NCBI RefSeq assembly: GCF_009857475.1 | Contig: NZ_WWCJ01000011.1 | Coordinates: 62,001-126,000 of the forward strand | Reading direction: 5' to 3' | Length of the DNA stretch: 64,000 nucleotides | Source of the DNA: Pseudoduganella guangdongensis | GTDB lineage: Bacteria; Pseudomonadota; Gammaproteobacteria; Burkholderiales; Burkholderiaceae_D | The notes under the pieces: generated by a model | What the model was told of the DNA's origin: nothing | Database searches by the model: none | The model's input: the letters and a program-made list of their open reading frames with translations, nothing else | Position numbers and translations under genes: made by a program | Shown here: positions 23,313-32,316 of the stretch, piece by piece | How the letters are laid out: each line of letters opens with the position of its first letter | How positions within the stretch are numbered: position 1 is the stretch's first letter

Positions 23313-23573
23313 ATGTTACCTGAAGAAATTGACCGTTGGGCCACCGTCCTGCGCGAACGGCGCGAGGTGCTGGCGGGCCGCGATCTGGCAGAAGTCGCGG
23401 CGATTGATGCTGCGCTCGATCGTTTGCAGGCCGGGACATTCGGCCAGTGCCAGCGCTGCGGCGTCGCCATTTCCTCCGGCCGCTTGCAGGCCCAGCCCAG
23501 CGCGGCGACATGCCTGGCATGCCAGGAGCTAGCCGAGCACCAGCGCGGATTTGTGGCCTTCTCGGCGCTCTAG
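23313..23573 (+). CDS. DksA/TraR-family small zinc-finger protein
   Basis: This 86-residue protein has a coiled-coil start (EEIDRWATVLRERREVLAGRDLAEVAAIDAALDRL) and a C4 zinc finger with CQRC and CLAC (residues ~46-70). The layout is that of TraR/DksA proteins, which enter the secondary channel of RNA polymerase and change promoter use. It is much shorter than DksA (151 residues) and closer to TraR. The DksA tip acidic pair is not obvious. Its 3' end overlaps the convergent gene by 4 bp. An FNR-like site lies upstream. Confidence 0.82.
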   Translation: MLPEEIDRWATVLRERREVLAGRDLAEVAAIDAALDRLQAGTFGQCQRCGVAISSGRLQAQPSAATCLACQELAEHQRGFVAFSAL

Positions 23574-24163
23574 CGCCATTTCCCCCGGTACGCTTTGCAG
23601 GCCGGCCCGTATTTTTCCGCGCCATTGCAGATGTGGCGCCGGCATTCCACCGCACCGGGTTCGCCGGGCAGCGGGCAGCGTTTGAAAACTTTCCAGTACA
23701 GCGACTTCTCCCCGGCGGCCTTGCTGCGGATAGCGCGCGGCCGGCCCGCCTTTCTGCCCTCCTGCAGAGCGTAACGCGTCGCCTTGCTGGCGGTGCCGGC
23801 GCGTTTTCCCTTCACCTGCTGTTCCGCCGCCCCTCGGGCAACCCGTACTTTGGGCGCGGCCGGCGTGCTCTTCGCAGTCGGCGTGGGCGGTGCGGCGGGG
23901 GGCGAGGCGGCGGCGGACGTTGTGGCCAGCACCGGGGTGCCTGCGATTTCGGCGGGCGCCGATGGCGGCGGAACCAGCGCAGCAACGGCGGCCATGTCCC
24001 GCTCAACCCCGATGCGCTGGGCCACCAGCACTGCGCCACCGGCCACGCCGGCCATCAGCGCGCCGCACGCCATCCAGAAAAGGGGGGCGCGCCAATCCCC
24101 CAGCGGCGACGTGGCGACGGGTGGCGCTGCGGGCGCCTGCTGGTGTTCTGGCTCCTCGGTCAT
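23570..24163 (-). CDS. Hypothetical single-pass membrane protein with Cys-rich C-terminus
   Basis: I do not recognise this 197-residue protein. It has a short cytoplasmic N-terminus, one membrane helix (residues ~28-48, LFWMACGALMAGVAGGAVLVA), and a long low-complexity Ala/Pro/Thr segment (~65-115). A basic C-terminal region ends with four cysteines (RCPLPG, VECRRHICNG, GPACKAYRGKWR) that could form disulfides outside the membrane. It is convergent with the DksA-like gene (stops overlap) and divergent from the kinase at 24242. Confidence 0.6.
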   Translation of the reverse strand: MTEEPEHQQAPAAPPVATSPLGDWRAPLFWMACGALMAGVAGGAVLVAQRIGVERDMAAVAALVPPPSAPAEIAGTPVLATTSAAASPPAAPPTPTAKSTPAAPKVRVARGAAEQQVKGKRAGTASKATRYALQEGRKAGRPRAIRSKAAGEKSLYWKVFKRCPLPGEPGAVECRRHICNGAEKYGPACKAYRGKWR

Positions 24164-24241
24164 AGGCGGAAGATAGCAACAAATCGCCCACTCCGGCGCG
24201 TGCTAAGATAGTTACTCGATTGCAAATGGGACCCAACGCGT

Positions 24242-26179
24242 ATGAAAGGCTTCCGAGGCTTCTTTCGCGATCTAGGACTCCAGCGCAAACTTTTGCTGGT
24301 GTCGGTCTTTACGACAATCGCGGCGATGCTGGTAGCCCTGCTGGCCCTGGCCAGCTACGACCTGCTGGTTGCCCGTCCCCGCCTGGTGCAAGACCTGGCA
24401 GGCCGCAGTGACTTGCTGGCCCTGAACCTCGACGCCGACCTGAATTTCGCCGACAGCAACGGCGCCACCCGCAAGCTGGACGCCCTGCGCAGCAGCCCCG
24501 AGATCGCGCGCGCCTGCCTGTTCACCGCCGACAAACGGCTGTTCGCCTTCTTCAACCGCAATGCCACGGGCAGCGGCTGCAACTGGCCGCGCGAACTGGA
24601 ACGCCCCGGCCACCGCTTCGATGGCAATCTGCTGTCGATGCTCACCCCCGTGCGCTTTGAGCGCGAAGTGGTGGGCTTCCTCGCTATCGACTACGAACTC
24701 GCGTCCACCTTTGCGCGCCTGCGGCAGTATGGGCTGGTGCTGGGGGTGGTCTTCCTCACCCTCTTTTCAGGCGGCATCCTGTACGCCGCCGGTATGCGGC
24801 GCCTGGTCACGCAGCCGCTGCTGGCGCTCTCCGGCGTGGCCGACCAGGTCACGCGCGAACAGCGATACGACCTGCGCTCGCCCGTCTCCGGGCAGGACGA
24901 AGTGGGCCGCCTGGCATCCGCCTTCAACGCCATGCTGGCCACCGTGGCCGCGCGCGACGCCGCTTTACGCCGCAGCCAGGCGCTGCTCAACAACATCGTG
25001 GAAAAGTCCTCCGCCGTGATCTACGTGAAGGACCTGGACGGACGCTACCTGATGGTCAACCACAGCTTCCGCATGATCCTGCCGCACGGCGCGCCCGAAC
25101 CACTGGGCAGCACCGACGAAACCCTCTTCAGCGCCGATGTGGCGCACAAGATGCGCCAGAGCGACCGCGCCGTGCTGGCCAGCGGGCGCGCTTCCAGCCA
25201 CGAGGAAACCGCGCCCGCCATGGCGGGCGGCGCCCGCACCTATATTTCCGAGAAATTCCCCCTCATCGATGAATTCGGCCAAATCTGGGCCCTGGGCGGC
25301 GTCTCCACCGACATCACCGACCGCAAGCGCGGCGAACTCGAACTGGAAGAGCTGATCAACGTCCGCACACGCCAGATCGCCGACACCAACCGTGAACTGG
25401 CCGACTCCCTGGGCACCCTGCAGCGCGCCCAGGATGAACTGGTTCGCAGCGAAAAGCTGGCAGCCCTCGGCTCGCTGGTGGCCGGCGTGGCGCACGAGTT
25501 GAACACCCCGATCGGCAACAGCCTGCTGGCCGTGAGCACCCTGCTCGATCAGAGCACCACCTTCGCCGGCATGGTGGAAAGCGGCGTGAAGCGCTCGGAA
25601 CTGAACGCCTACATCGCCGACGTGAACAACGGCAGCCAGATCGTGCTGCGCAACCTGCACCGTGCGGTCGACCTGGTGGCGAGTTTCAAGCAGGTCGCTG
25701 TGGACCGCGCCACCTCGCAGTGCCGCGAGTTCCAACTGGACGAACTGGTGTCCGAAATCCTGCTGGTGCTGATGCCCACCTTCAAAAAATCCGGCGTCCG
25801 CGTCAGCCATGACATAGCGCCGGGCATCCTGATGGCCAGCTACCCCGGCCCGTTCGGGCAGGTCTTGATCAATCTCGTCAATAACGGCCTGATCCACGCC
25901 TTCGAGGGGCAGGAGAACGGGGAAATCAGCATCACCGCCGAAGCCGGCCGTGACACGGTCGCGATTACCGTGCGCGACAATGGGGTTGGCATCGCGCCGG
26001 AAAACATGGGCAAGATCTACGACCCCTTCTTCACCACCAAGCTGGGACGCGGCGGCTCCGGCCTCGGCCTGAACATCGTCTACAACATCGTGTACGGCGT
26101 GCTGGGCGGGCGTATCGACGTAAAAAGTGCCCTCGGCGAGGGCACCAGTTTCATCCTGACTTTGCCAGTCAGGGTTTAG
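24242..26179 (+). CDS. Membrane sensor histidine kinase (HAMP-PAS-HisKA-HATPase)
   Basis: The protein has 645 residues. A membrane helix (~16-40), a periplasmic sensor (~41-162) and a second helix (~163-185) are followed by HAMP (~186-240), PAS (~248-360, ending GGVSTDITDRKRGE), a coiled coil, HisKA with H418 (SLVAGVAHELNTPIGNSLLA) and HATPase_c (NLVNNGLIHAF, RDNGVGIAPENMGKIYDPFFTTK, GSGLGLNIVYNIV). HELNTPIGN-type kinases form a known betaproteobacterial class. No response regulator gene is adjacent, so its partner is elsewhere. The signal is unknown. Its stop overlaps the convergent Hsp20 gene by 4 bp. Confidence 0.92.
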   Translation: MKGFRGFFRDLGLQRKLLLVSVFTTIAAMLVALLALASYDLLVARPRLVQDLAGRSDLLALNLDADLNFADSNGATRKLDALRSSPEIARACLFTADKRLFAFFNRNATGSGCNWPRELERPGHRFDGNLLSMLTPVRFEREVVGFLAIDYELASTFARLRQYGLVLGVVFLTLFSGGILYAAGMRRLVTQPLLALSGVADQVTREQRYDLRSPVSGQDEVGRLASAFNAMLATVAARDAALRRSQALLNNIVEKSSAVIYVKDLDGRYLMVNHSFRMILPHGAPEPLGSTDETLFSADVAHKMRQSDRAVLASGRASSHEETAPAMAGGARTYISEKFPLIDEFGQIWALGGVSTDITDRKRGELELEELINVRTRQIADTNRELADSLGTLQRAQDELVRSEKLAALGSLVAGVAHELNTPIGNSLLAVSTLLDQSTTFAGMVESGVKRSELNAYIADVNNGSQIVLRNLHRAVDLVASFKQVAVDRATSQCREFQLDELVSEILLVLMPTFKKSGVRVSHDIAPGILMASYPGPFGQVLINLVNNGLIHAFEGQENGEISITAEAGRDTVAITVRDNGVGIAPENMGKIYDPFFTTKLGRGGSGLGLNIVYNIVYGVLGGRIDVKSALGEGTSFILTLPVRV

Positions 26180-26622
26180 TGGATTTCCAGCTTGCGGCTG
26201 CCCTGCTGGGCCTTTTTGGGTAGCGTCAACTCCAGCACCCCTCCTTCATACTTGGCATTGGCCTGCTCGTCATCAATCTCGTGCTCGAGCTGGAAGCTGC
26301 GGTATTGCGCGCCGTAAAAGCGCTCGCTGCGCACGATATTGCCGCCTTGCTGCTGCTCGTCGCTGCGCCGGGCTTCGGCAGCAATGCTGACCCGGTTGCC
26401 GTTAATGTCCACCTTGATATCTTCCCGGTTGACGCCCGGCAGGTCGGCGCGCACCGTATAAGACGTCTCGTTTTCATGCACATCGATACGTATTGGTTGC
26501 TGGCTTTCGCCCTCGCGCATGATGTTTCCGAGCCGGAAATCGCGGAACAAGTCCTCAATGTTGCGGAAGGGATCGAAACGGGCCAGTTCTGTGATGGGAT
26601 CGTAGCGCCTCAGGTTAGCCAT
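26176..26622 (-). CDS. Hsp20 small heat-shock protein
   Basis: This 148-residue protein has a central alpha-crystallin domain (~40-130; DVHENETSYTVRADLPGVNREDIKVDINGNRVSIAAEA) and a C-terminal GVLELTLPKK strand. It holds unfolding proteins in a refoldable state for the Hsp70/ClpB machinery. The ATG at 26622 has a strong AAGGAGG site. It is divergent from the HscC-type Hsp70 gene across a 203-bp gap. I looked for a sigma-32 promoter in that gap and did not find a convincing one. Confidence 0.95.
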   Translation of the reverse strand: MANLRRYDPITELARFDPFRNIEDLFRDFRLGNIMREGESQQPIRIDVHENETSYTVRADLPGVNREDIKVDINGNRVSIAAEARRSDEQQQGGNIVRSERFYGAQYRSFQLEHEIDDEQANAKYEGGVLELTLPKKAQQGSRKLEIH

Positions 26623-26741
26623 GGCCTCCTCCTTTCAAATGACTGTGTGGGCCATGGTAATTCCGCCCCCCATGCCGCGCCAGAAAATGTGGGCAATCGT
26701 GCTGCGGAACGCCTTTAAAACTACCTATCGCTCGCCAATAA

Positions 26742-26753
26742 GGTAATTACCTC
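26742..26753. promoter_or_regulatory. 12-bp perfect palindrome between hsp20 and hscC
   Basis: AGGTAATTACCT sits in the divergent promoter gap of the two chaperone genes. It could be an operator, but a 12-bp palindrome can also occur by chance. Confidence 0.3.
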
Positions 26754-26825
26754 TAATACAACGACTTTTCTCTACAAAAAATAAATGCTAGTCTGTTGAT
26801 TTGTAAAAAATACATCGGAGTAGCA

Positions 26826-28538
26826 ATGATTGTCGGGATCGACCTTGGCACGACAAATAGCTTGGTGGCGGTTTGGCAAAATGGCGAGCCACGTTTAATC
26901 CCCAACAGCCTGGGCGATTTTCTGACGCCGTCCTGCGTCAGCGTGGACGAAGACGGCACGATCCTGACCGGCAAGGCTGCACGCGAACGCCTCCAGACCC
27001 ACCCGGCACAGAGCGCGGCGGTGTTCAAGCGCCATATGGGCAGCAATATGCAATTCAACCTCGGCGGGCGCAATTTCCGTGCCGAGGAACTGTCGGCCCT
27101 GATCCTGCGCGCTTTGAAGGAAGACGCCGAAGCCGCCCTGGGTCAGCCGGTCACGGAGGCCATCATCACCGTGCCCGCCTATTTCTCCGACGCCCAGCGC
27201 AAGGCCACCCGCGCCGCCGGCCAGCTGGCCGGGCTCAAAGTGGAGCGCTTGCTGAACGAGCCGACCGCCGCCGCGCTGGCCTACGGCATCCACCAGCGCG
27301 ACCAGGAAACCCAGTTCCTGGTGTTCGACCTTGGCGGGGGCACTTTCGACGTGTCCGTACTGGACCTGTTCGAAGGCGTGATGGAGGTGCGCGCCTCGGC
27401 TGGCGACAACTTCCTGGGCGGCGAGGATTTCGTCAACCTGCTGACCGATGAATTCTTCAAGCAGGCGGCCATTCCCGTCGCGCTGAAGAACGACGGCCGC
27501 TTCATGCAAAGCCTGCTTGCGCAGGTTGAGCAAGCCAAGCGCCAGCTCAGCGAGGCATCGCAGGCCACCCTGCAGACCCACCATGCCGGCACCAGCTACT
27601 CCATGCCGCTCGACGAGGCCGCGCTGGAGCGCATCTGCGCCCCGCTGCTGGCGCGCCTGCGCTCGCCGGTGGAACGCGCCCTGCGCGACGCCAACCTGCA
27701 CACCGCCAACCTGGACAGCATCGTGCTGGCCGGCGGCGCCACCCGCATGCCGATCGTGCGCCGCATGGTGGCGCGCATGTTCGGCCGCTTCCCGTCCTGC
27801 GACATCAATCCCGACGAAGTGGTGGCGCTCGGCGCCGCCGTGCAGGCCGGCTTGAAGATGAACGATGCCGCGCTGGATGAAATTGTGATGACCGACGTCG
27901 CGCCCTACTCCCTGGGCGTCGAAGTATCGATGCACCTTGGGCGCGACCAGTTCTCCTACGGCCACTTCGATCCCATCATCGAGCGCAATACCGTGGTCCC
28001 GGTTAGCAAAGTGAAAAGCTATTACCCGAACAGCGACAAGCAGACTTCCCTGCGCATCAACGTCTTTCAGGGCGAGGCGCGCATGGTGCGCGACAATATT
28101 TCACTGGGCTCGATCGACATCCCCATCGCGCAGGTGGCGGGCCAGGATAACGGCGTGGACGTGCGCTTCACCTACGACGCCAACGGCCTGCTGCAGGTTG
28201 AAGCCACGGTGACGCTGACCAAGCAGACGCATGCGCTGGTCATCGAAGGCAATCCGGGCGTCCTGAGCCCCGACGAAATCAAGGAGCGCTTCGCCGCGCT
28301 CTCCGAACTCAAGATCCACCCACGCGACCGGATCGAGTTCCGCACCATGCTGGCACGCGGCGAACGCCTGTACCAGCAGCTGCGCGGCGCAGCCCGCGAG
28401 GAACTGGGCCGCCAGCTGATGCAATTCGAACGCGCGCTGGAAGCACAGGACGACCGCACTTCGCGCCAGGCTGCCAAAACCTTCCAGGAAATGCTTGAGT
28501 ATTTCGAGCACCAAAGCTTCCTCAACCTCGACGAATAG
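26826..28538 (+). CDS. hscC: HscC-type Hsp70 chaperone
   Basis: The start at ATG 26826 (MIVGIDLGTTNSLVA) has CGGAG upstream, and the protein is 570 residues long. The ATPase domain (1-~365) has GIDLGTTNS, VFDLGGGTFDVSVLD and LAGGATRMPIVRRMV. The substrate-binding domain (~370-500) is followed by a shortened helical lid without the C-terminal EEVD tail of DnaK. This matches HscC (Hsc62), which works with dedicated J proteins. The next gene, 16 bp downstream, encodes a protein with a J-like N-terminus, as in the hscC loci of other proteobacteria. Confidence 0.9.
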   Translation: MIVGIDLGTTNSLVAVWQNGEPRLIPNSLGDFLTPSCVSVDEDGTILTGKAARERLQTHPAQSAAVFKRHMGSNMQFNLGGRNFRAEELSALILRALKEDAEAALGQPVTEAIITVPAYFSDAQRKATRAAGQLAGLKVERLLNEPTAAALAYGIHQRDQETQFLVFDLGGGTFDVSVLDLFEGVMEVRASAGDNFLGGEDFVNLLTDEFFKQAAIPVALKNDGRFMQSLLAQVEQAKRQLSEASQATLQTHHAGTSYSMPLDEAALERICAPLLARLRSPVERALRDANLHTANLDSIVLAGGATRMPIVRRMVARMFGRFPSCDINPDEVVALGAAVQAGLKMNDAALDEIVMTDVAPYSLGVEVSMHLGRDQFSYGHFDPIIERNTVVPVSKVKSYYPNSDKQTSLRINVFQGEARMVRDNISLGSIDIPIAQVAGQDNGVDVRFTYDANGLLQVEATVTLTKQTHALVIEGNPGVLSPDEIKERFAALSELKIHPRDRIEFRTMLARGERLYQQLRGAAREELGRQLMQFERALEAQDDRTSRQAAKTFQEMLEYFEHQSFLNLDE

Positions 28539-28554
28539 TACGCGGCACAGTTAC

Positions 28555-30159
28555 ATGCGAGACAGTTTTCCCTTCCTCATCCGACTCGGTCTGCGCCCGG
28601 ACGTCGATGCCAAAGATATCCGCCGCGCCTATTCGCGCGAACTGAAAAAGATCGACCAGGAAGCCGACCCGGCCGGTTTTCAGGAGCTGCGCGAGGCCTA
28701 TGAGACCGCGTTGAACTGGCATGCCCATATGCAGTTCGAAGCTGCGCAGCAGGCGGCCGAGGAAGCGCCGCCGGCGCCCGCGCCAGCGCGCGTACCGGTG
28801 CCCGCGCCCGAACCAGACCCGGCGCCGTCCCTGCTGATGGCGCAGGAAGACCCCTATCAGTTGGCCGACCAGGCCTTCCAGAAATTCCTGGCCAGTACAG
28901 AAATGCTGGTACAGCGCAACGACACGCGCCACCGCACGCTCTGGAAGACCGTGCTCCAGCGCAGCCTGGACGATGACCGCCTGCTGAACCTGACCGCGCG
29001 CGCCATTTTCGAAGCGCGCATCGTCCATCTGCTCGCCTCGGGCTGGAAGCCGGGCCACGAAACGTTGTTCGTAGTCGCCAACGACATCTTCGAATGGGAG
29101 CGCGACCGCAACCGCATCCTGAAATTTGGCGAAGCCGGCGGCATGGTGAACCGGGCCATCGACGAGTGGAAGGTCTACGAGTCACTGCCGCCGGCGACCG
29201 TCTCCACCTTCAAGCAGTTGATCAATTTCATGCGGGCCACGCCCGACCCGTCGGGCGCTGGCCGCAATGACCTGATGTCGTTTTACCAAATGGCCAGCCG
29301 CTTCTACACCTGGCTCGCCGTCATCATCGACCGGCAGATCCTGGAAGCCTGGGGCGAGGCAGCCAACGCGGAAGTTGAGCGCAACGGGCCCGGCAGCGCA
29401 GTCCCGATGGAGCGCTCAGAGCCCGAATGGCAGCCGGAGCCCGAGAAGAAGTCCAGTTGGGCCAAGCCCGCCACGCTATGGCCGCTGTTCATTATCCTCT
29501 TTATGGTGCTGCGCGCCTGCTTCAACAGCATCGACGAAGATAAGCATGCGGAACGCTTCGCCCGCGACAGCCAGGCGCCGCGTGTGTACAACAGCGCCCA
29601 GGCCGAAAAGCCGCCAAGCAAAGAGCACATCGACCAGATCGGCGCCAGCATCCGTTACAAGTGGCCTGCCAATGCGCCTGTCGGCAAATACGCGGTGGAG
29701 TACGAAGTCTATATCGATAGCGGCGGCAATTTCCTCGGCACGCAACTCATCACCTCCTCCGGCAACACCGGCTACGATGAGGCGGTGCGGAAGGCAATCA
29801 AGGGATTCGGCCCCTTCGAGCGTGGTACGGCAACCGCCTTCCGCCTACGCTATGGCACGGAGCTCACCAGGTCCGAGGCGCCGCAAGGCAAACGCGCCAC
29901 GAAAGCGCAATTGCAGGCCGTGCAGGATGAGATCTTCTACGTCCCCGGCGCCGCTATTGAAGACGGCGTGCTCAAAGTGGGCTACGAAGTGGAGCTGAAC
30001 GACGCGGGCCGCGTGATCCACCTGAAAAAGCTCAAGCCATCACGCGACCCGAATTTTGATGACGTGGTGGCCGACGCACTGAGGGAGACCCGCGCCTTCC
30101 CGCCGGATACGCTGCGCAAGTTCAACGTCGAGTACTCGCGCACGATCCAGCGCCAGTAA
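28555..30159 (+). CDS. J-like domain membrane protein with two TonB_C-like domains
   Basis: ATG 28555 gives 534 residues. The first ~60 look like a J domain (IRRAYSRELKKIDQEADPAGFQELREAYETAL), but the HPD tripeptide that activates Hsp70 is absent; the loop reads KKIDQEADP. A Pro/Ala-rich stretch (~65-95) and a helical region (~100-290) follow. After a single membrane helix (~303-320, LWPLFIILFMVLRACF) come two beta/alpha units resembling TonB C-terminal domains (YAVEYEVYIDSGGNFLGTQL; LKVGYEVELNDAGRVIHLKKL). It probably recruits the neighbouring HscC to the membrane. This is inference. Confidence 0.72.
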   Translation: MRDSFPFLIRLGLRPDVDAKDIRRAYSRELKKIDQEADPAGFQELREAYETALNWHAHMQFEAAQQAAEEAPPAPAPARVPVPAPEPDPAPSLLMAQEDPYQLADQAFQKFLASTEMLVQRNDTRHRTLWKTVLQRSLDDDRLLNLTARAIFEARIVHLLASGWKPGHETLFVVANDIFEWERDRNRILKFGEAGGMVNRAIDEWKVYESLPPATVSTFKQLINFMRATPDPSGAGRNDLMSFYQMASRFYTWLAVIIDRQILEAWGEAANAEVERNGPGSAVPMERSEPEWQPEPEKKSSWAKPATLWPLFIILFMVLRACFNSIDEDKHAERFARDSQAPRVYNSAQAEKPPSKEHIDQIGASIRYKWPANAPVGKYAVEYEVYIDSGGNFLGTQLITSSGNTGYDEAVRKAIKGFGPFERGTATAFRLRYGTELTRSEAPQGKRATKAQLQAVQDEIFYVPGAAIEDGVLKVGYEVELNDAGRVIHLKKLKPSRDPNFDDVVADALRETRAFPPDTLRKFNVEYSRTIQRQ

Positions 30160-30174
30160 ACGCGCCCGTATCCC

Positions 30175-31386
30175 CTACCGCGCCATGCGCACCGGCGTGA
30201 TCTTGCGGATGAAGAGCAGCACATCCCAGTTCACGCCAAGCTCCGCGCCCGGCTGCACCAGGTACTCATAGCTGAACTGCGGTTGCAAGACCGGTGCGCC
30301 GGGGCTGAGGCCCAGCACCTCGTATTTCTCTTTGGCGAGCGTCGCTTCCAGGCTGTCGGCGGGAATGGCCGGCAAAGGCAAGGGCTTCATCGTCGCGAAG
30401 TCGAGGATCTCGCCGCCGGCGCCGCTGAACTGGACGACCTTGTAGTCCGGCCCCCAGCGGCGGTGCATGACCTCTCCCGCCTGCAAGTTGCGCGGCGTGC
30501 GCTGAAAGCCGCGCGCCACATGCACGGTGTGCGCCCAGATCACCACTTTGCGGCCCGGGTACATGCGCTCGGCCAGCCAGATCGCGTTGTCACCCATCTG
30601 GTTATCGCGCTGGTAATCGTGGTCCGCGCTCCAGTAGCTGGCCGCCTGCGCCTCTACACTCTTCACCACCTGGCACCAGAAGGCATTGCCCGAGTACGCG
30701 ACGGGCGCGGCCTCGGTCTTGCACAGGGCATCTTTCAAGGCGCCGGAATGCTGGCTGAAAGCTGCCTGCTGCGGCGCTGCGGGCGGCGTGCGCCGCATTT
30801 CCAGCAGCGGCTGCGCCAGGCCCGCGTAGTGCTCCCAGCCGGCTCCATTGGCCAGCGCCGGCGCCGCCTGCAGCAAGTGGCTGCGCAAGCGCGGGAGCAG
30901 TTCGGTCCTGCTCAACTCACCCGTATGCTGGGCATCGATGCCGCCCAGCGCCAAGGGCTTCCCGGCGGCGCGCTGACGGTCGAAATACTGCAGCATGCCG
31001 CGCCCCTCCGCCGTCCTGGCGTACATGAAGAAGACATTGCCGGGCGCGACATCATCCAGTTTTTCACCCTGCTCCACGCGCTGCGCCAGGCGGGCGATAT
31101 CGTAAAAGCCGCTCTCCAGCAAGAGCACATCGAAACCCATTTCCTGGTGCAGAAATTTGAGCACGCGAGCCTTCAGCAGGTACTCTTCGCGGCCGCCATG
31201 GGTTTGCTCACCCAGCGCCACCACACGCGCATTGCCGATGGCTTGTGCCAGCGGTTTTAGATCGCTGAAATCCTCCAGGTCCGGCTCCACGCCGGCAATC
31301 GGCCATACCTTGCCCGGCGCCGCGCAAGCCGGAGCCGCCAGCGCCAGGGCGCAGGCGCAGGCCGCGACAAACTTCCCAATCACCAT
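30175..31386 (-). CDS. Exported erythromycin-esterase family protein
   Basis: This 403-residue protein has a signal peptide (residues 1-22, ACALALAAPACA). The mature part has the hallmarks of the erythromycin esterase/EreA superfamily: ALGEQTHGGREEY, LLLESGFYDIARLAQ and VIWAHTVHVARGFQR, with the Glu and His residues thought to form the active site. Most members are not macrolide resistance enzymes and have no known substrate, so a resistance role should not be assumed. It is monocistronic, and the start has no good ribosome site. Confidence 0.82.
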   Translation of the reverse strand: MVIGKFVAACACALALAAPACAAPGKVWPIAGVEPDLEDFSDLKPLAQAIGNARVVALGEQTHGGREEYLLKARVLKFLHQEMGFDVLLLESGFYDIARLAQRVEQGEKLDDVAPGNVFFMYARTAEGRGMLQYFDRQRAAGKPLALGGIDAQHTGELSRTELLPRLRSHLLQAAPALANGAGWEHYAGLAQPLLEMRRTPPAAPQQAAFSQHSGALKDALCKTEAAPVAYSGNAFWCQVVKSVEAQAASYWSADHDYQRDNQMGDNAIWLAERMYPGRKVVIWAHTVHVARGFQRTPRNLQAGEVMHRRWGPDYKVVQFSGAGGEILDFATMKPLPLPAIPADSLEATLAKEKYEVLGLSPGAPVLQPQFSYEYLVQPGAELGVNWDVLLFIRKITPVRMAR

Positions 31387-31388
31387 AA

Positions 31389-31416
31389 TGAGCTTTCACA
31401 CTTATAAAAAAGCTCA
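31389..31416. repeat. Inverted repeat at the start of the erythromycin-esterase-like gene
   Basis: TGAGCTTT and AAAGCTCA (8-bp arms, 12-nt spacer) lie directly before the start codon. The spacer contains TATAAG on the minus strand, a possible -10 (with TTGGTG 16 bp upstream). An operator over a promoter is one reading. Confidence 0.35.
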
Positions 31417-31450
31417 CTTTAACACCAATTAAATACCAATTTAACTATGG

Positions 31451-32314
31451 CTATTCATTTCTATGTCCAAAGCGCACTTCCGGCAAACCAACGGTGTCCG
31501 TGATGGTGACGGAGAATACCCCGCCGGCATAGCGCTCCGGCACCAACAGGTCCACCAGCGCGCTGGTGACGAACAGCTGGTTAAGGAGCGCGCCGCCGAA
31601 GGCGGGACAGGTGGGTTGGCTGACGGGGACCGCGATGACGCGTTCGACACTGCCATCCGGCCGGTAGCGCACGATCCGGCCGGCGCCCCACTCGGCGTTC
31701 CAGAGGTGGCCGTCGGCATCCACCAGCGAGCCATCGGGCTCGCCGCCGCCCGGCGGCAGGCGCGCGAACTCGCGTTGCCCGGTAAGCTGGTCGCCGTAGT
31801 CGCAGCAGGAGATCGCGCCGCCCAGCGAATCGCAGAAGTACATCGTCCCGCCGTCCGGACTAAAGCAAATGCTGTTGGCGATTGCCACCGGCTGCAGTGG
31901 CAGGCATTCCAGCTGCAGGTCATGCGCCAGCCGGTAGAAGCGGCCGATCGGCGCGCGGCCGACCGCCTCGTTCATGGTGCCGAAAACAAAACGGCCTTCC
32001 CGGTCGCAGCGGCCATCGTTCAGGCGCGTGCCGTGGACGTCCGCCTCGACCTCGACGATGGTCGTGACCTCGCCATCGGCCAGGCTGAACCAGGCCAGGC
32101 GGCTTTCCAGTCCCAGCAACAGGCGCCCGTCAACCGCAGTGAGGGCGAAGGATGCCAGCCGTTCGGGCATGTCCCACTGGTCGCTGGCCCCGCTGGCCGG
32201 CGTGAAGTTCCACAGCTTGCGCCCGAGGATATCGGTCCACCACAAGCGCTGCGTGCGGTCGCACCATACGGCGCACTCACCCAGCACGTTTTGCGCATCA
32301 ACGATCAAGTCCAC
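31451..32314 (-). CDS. SMP-30/gluconolactonase-family sugar lactonase
   Basis: The start is GTG 32314, chosen because GGAGG precedes it by 5 nt and because homologous residues begin here (VDLIVDAQNVLGECAVW). The 287-residue protein is a six-bladed propeller of the SMP-30 type, with the metal ligands Glu (LGECAVW), Asn (IANSICFSPDGGTMYF) and Asp (GGEPDGSLVDADGHLW). It hydrolyses an aldonolactone. In this operon the likely substrate is galactono-lactone made by the dehydrogenase. It is the last gene of the operon. Confidence 0.87.
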   Translation of the reverse strand: MDLIVDAQNVLGECAVWCDRTQRLWWTDILGRKLWNFTPASGASDQWDMPERLASFALTAVDGRLLLGLESRLAWFSLADGEVTTIVEVEADVHGTRLNDGRCDREGRFVFGTMNEAVGRAPIGRFYRLAHDLQLECLPLQPVAIANSICFSPDGGTMYFCDSLGGAISCCDYGDQLTGQREFARLPPGGGEPDGSLVDADGHLWNAEWGAGRIVRYRPDGSVERVIAVPVSQPTCPAFGGALLNQLFVTSALVDLLVPERYAGGVFSVTITDTVGLPEVRFGHRNE

Positions 32315-32316
32315 GG

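Noticed and set aside
26623..26825. Sigma-32 heat-shock promoter
   Set aside because: No CTTGAAA/CCCCAT pair with proper spacing was found in the hsp20-hscC gap.
30175..31386. Macrolide resistance gene because of the erythromycin-esterase family name
   Set aside because: The family is mostly composed of chromosomal proteins with unknown substrates. The signal peptide and context give no support for a resistance function.
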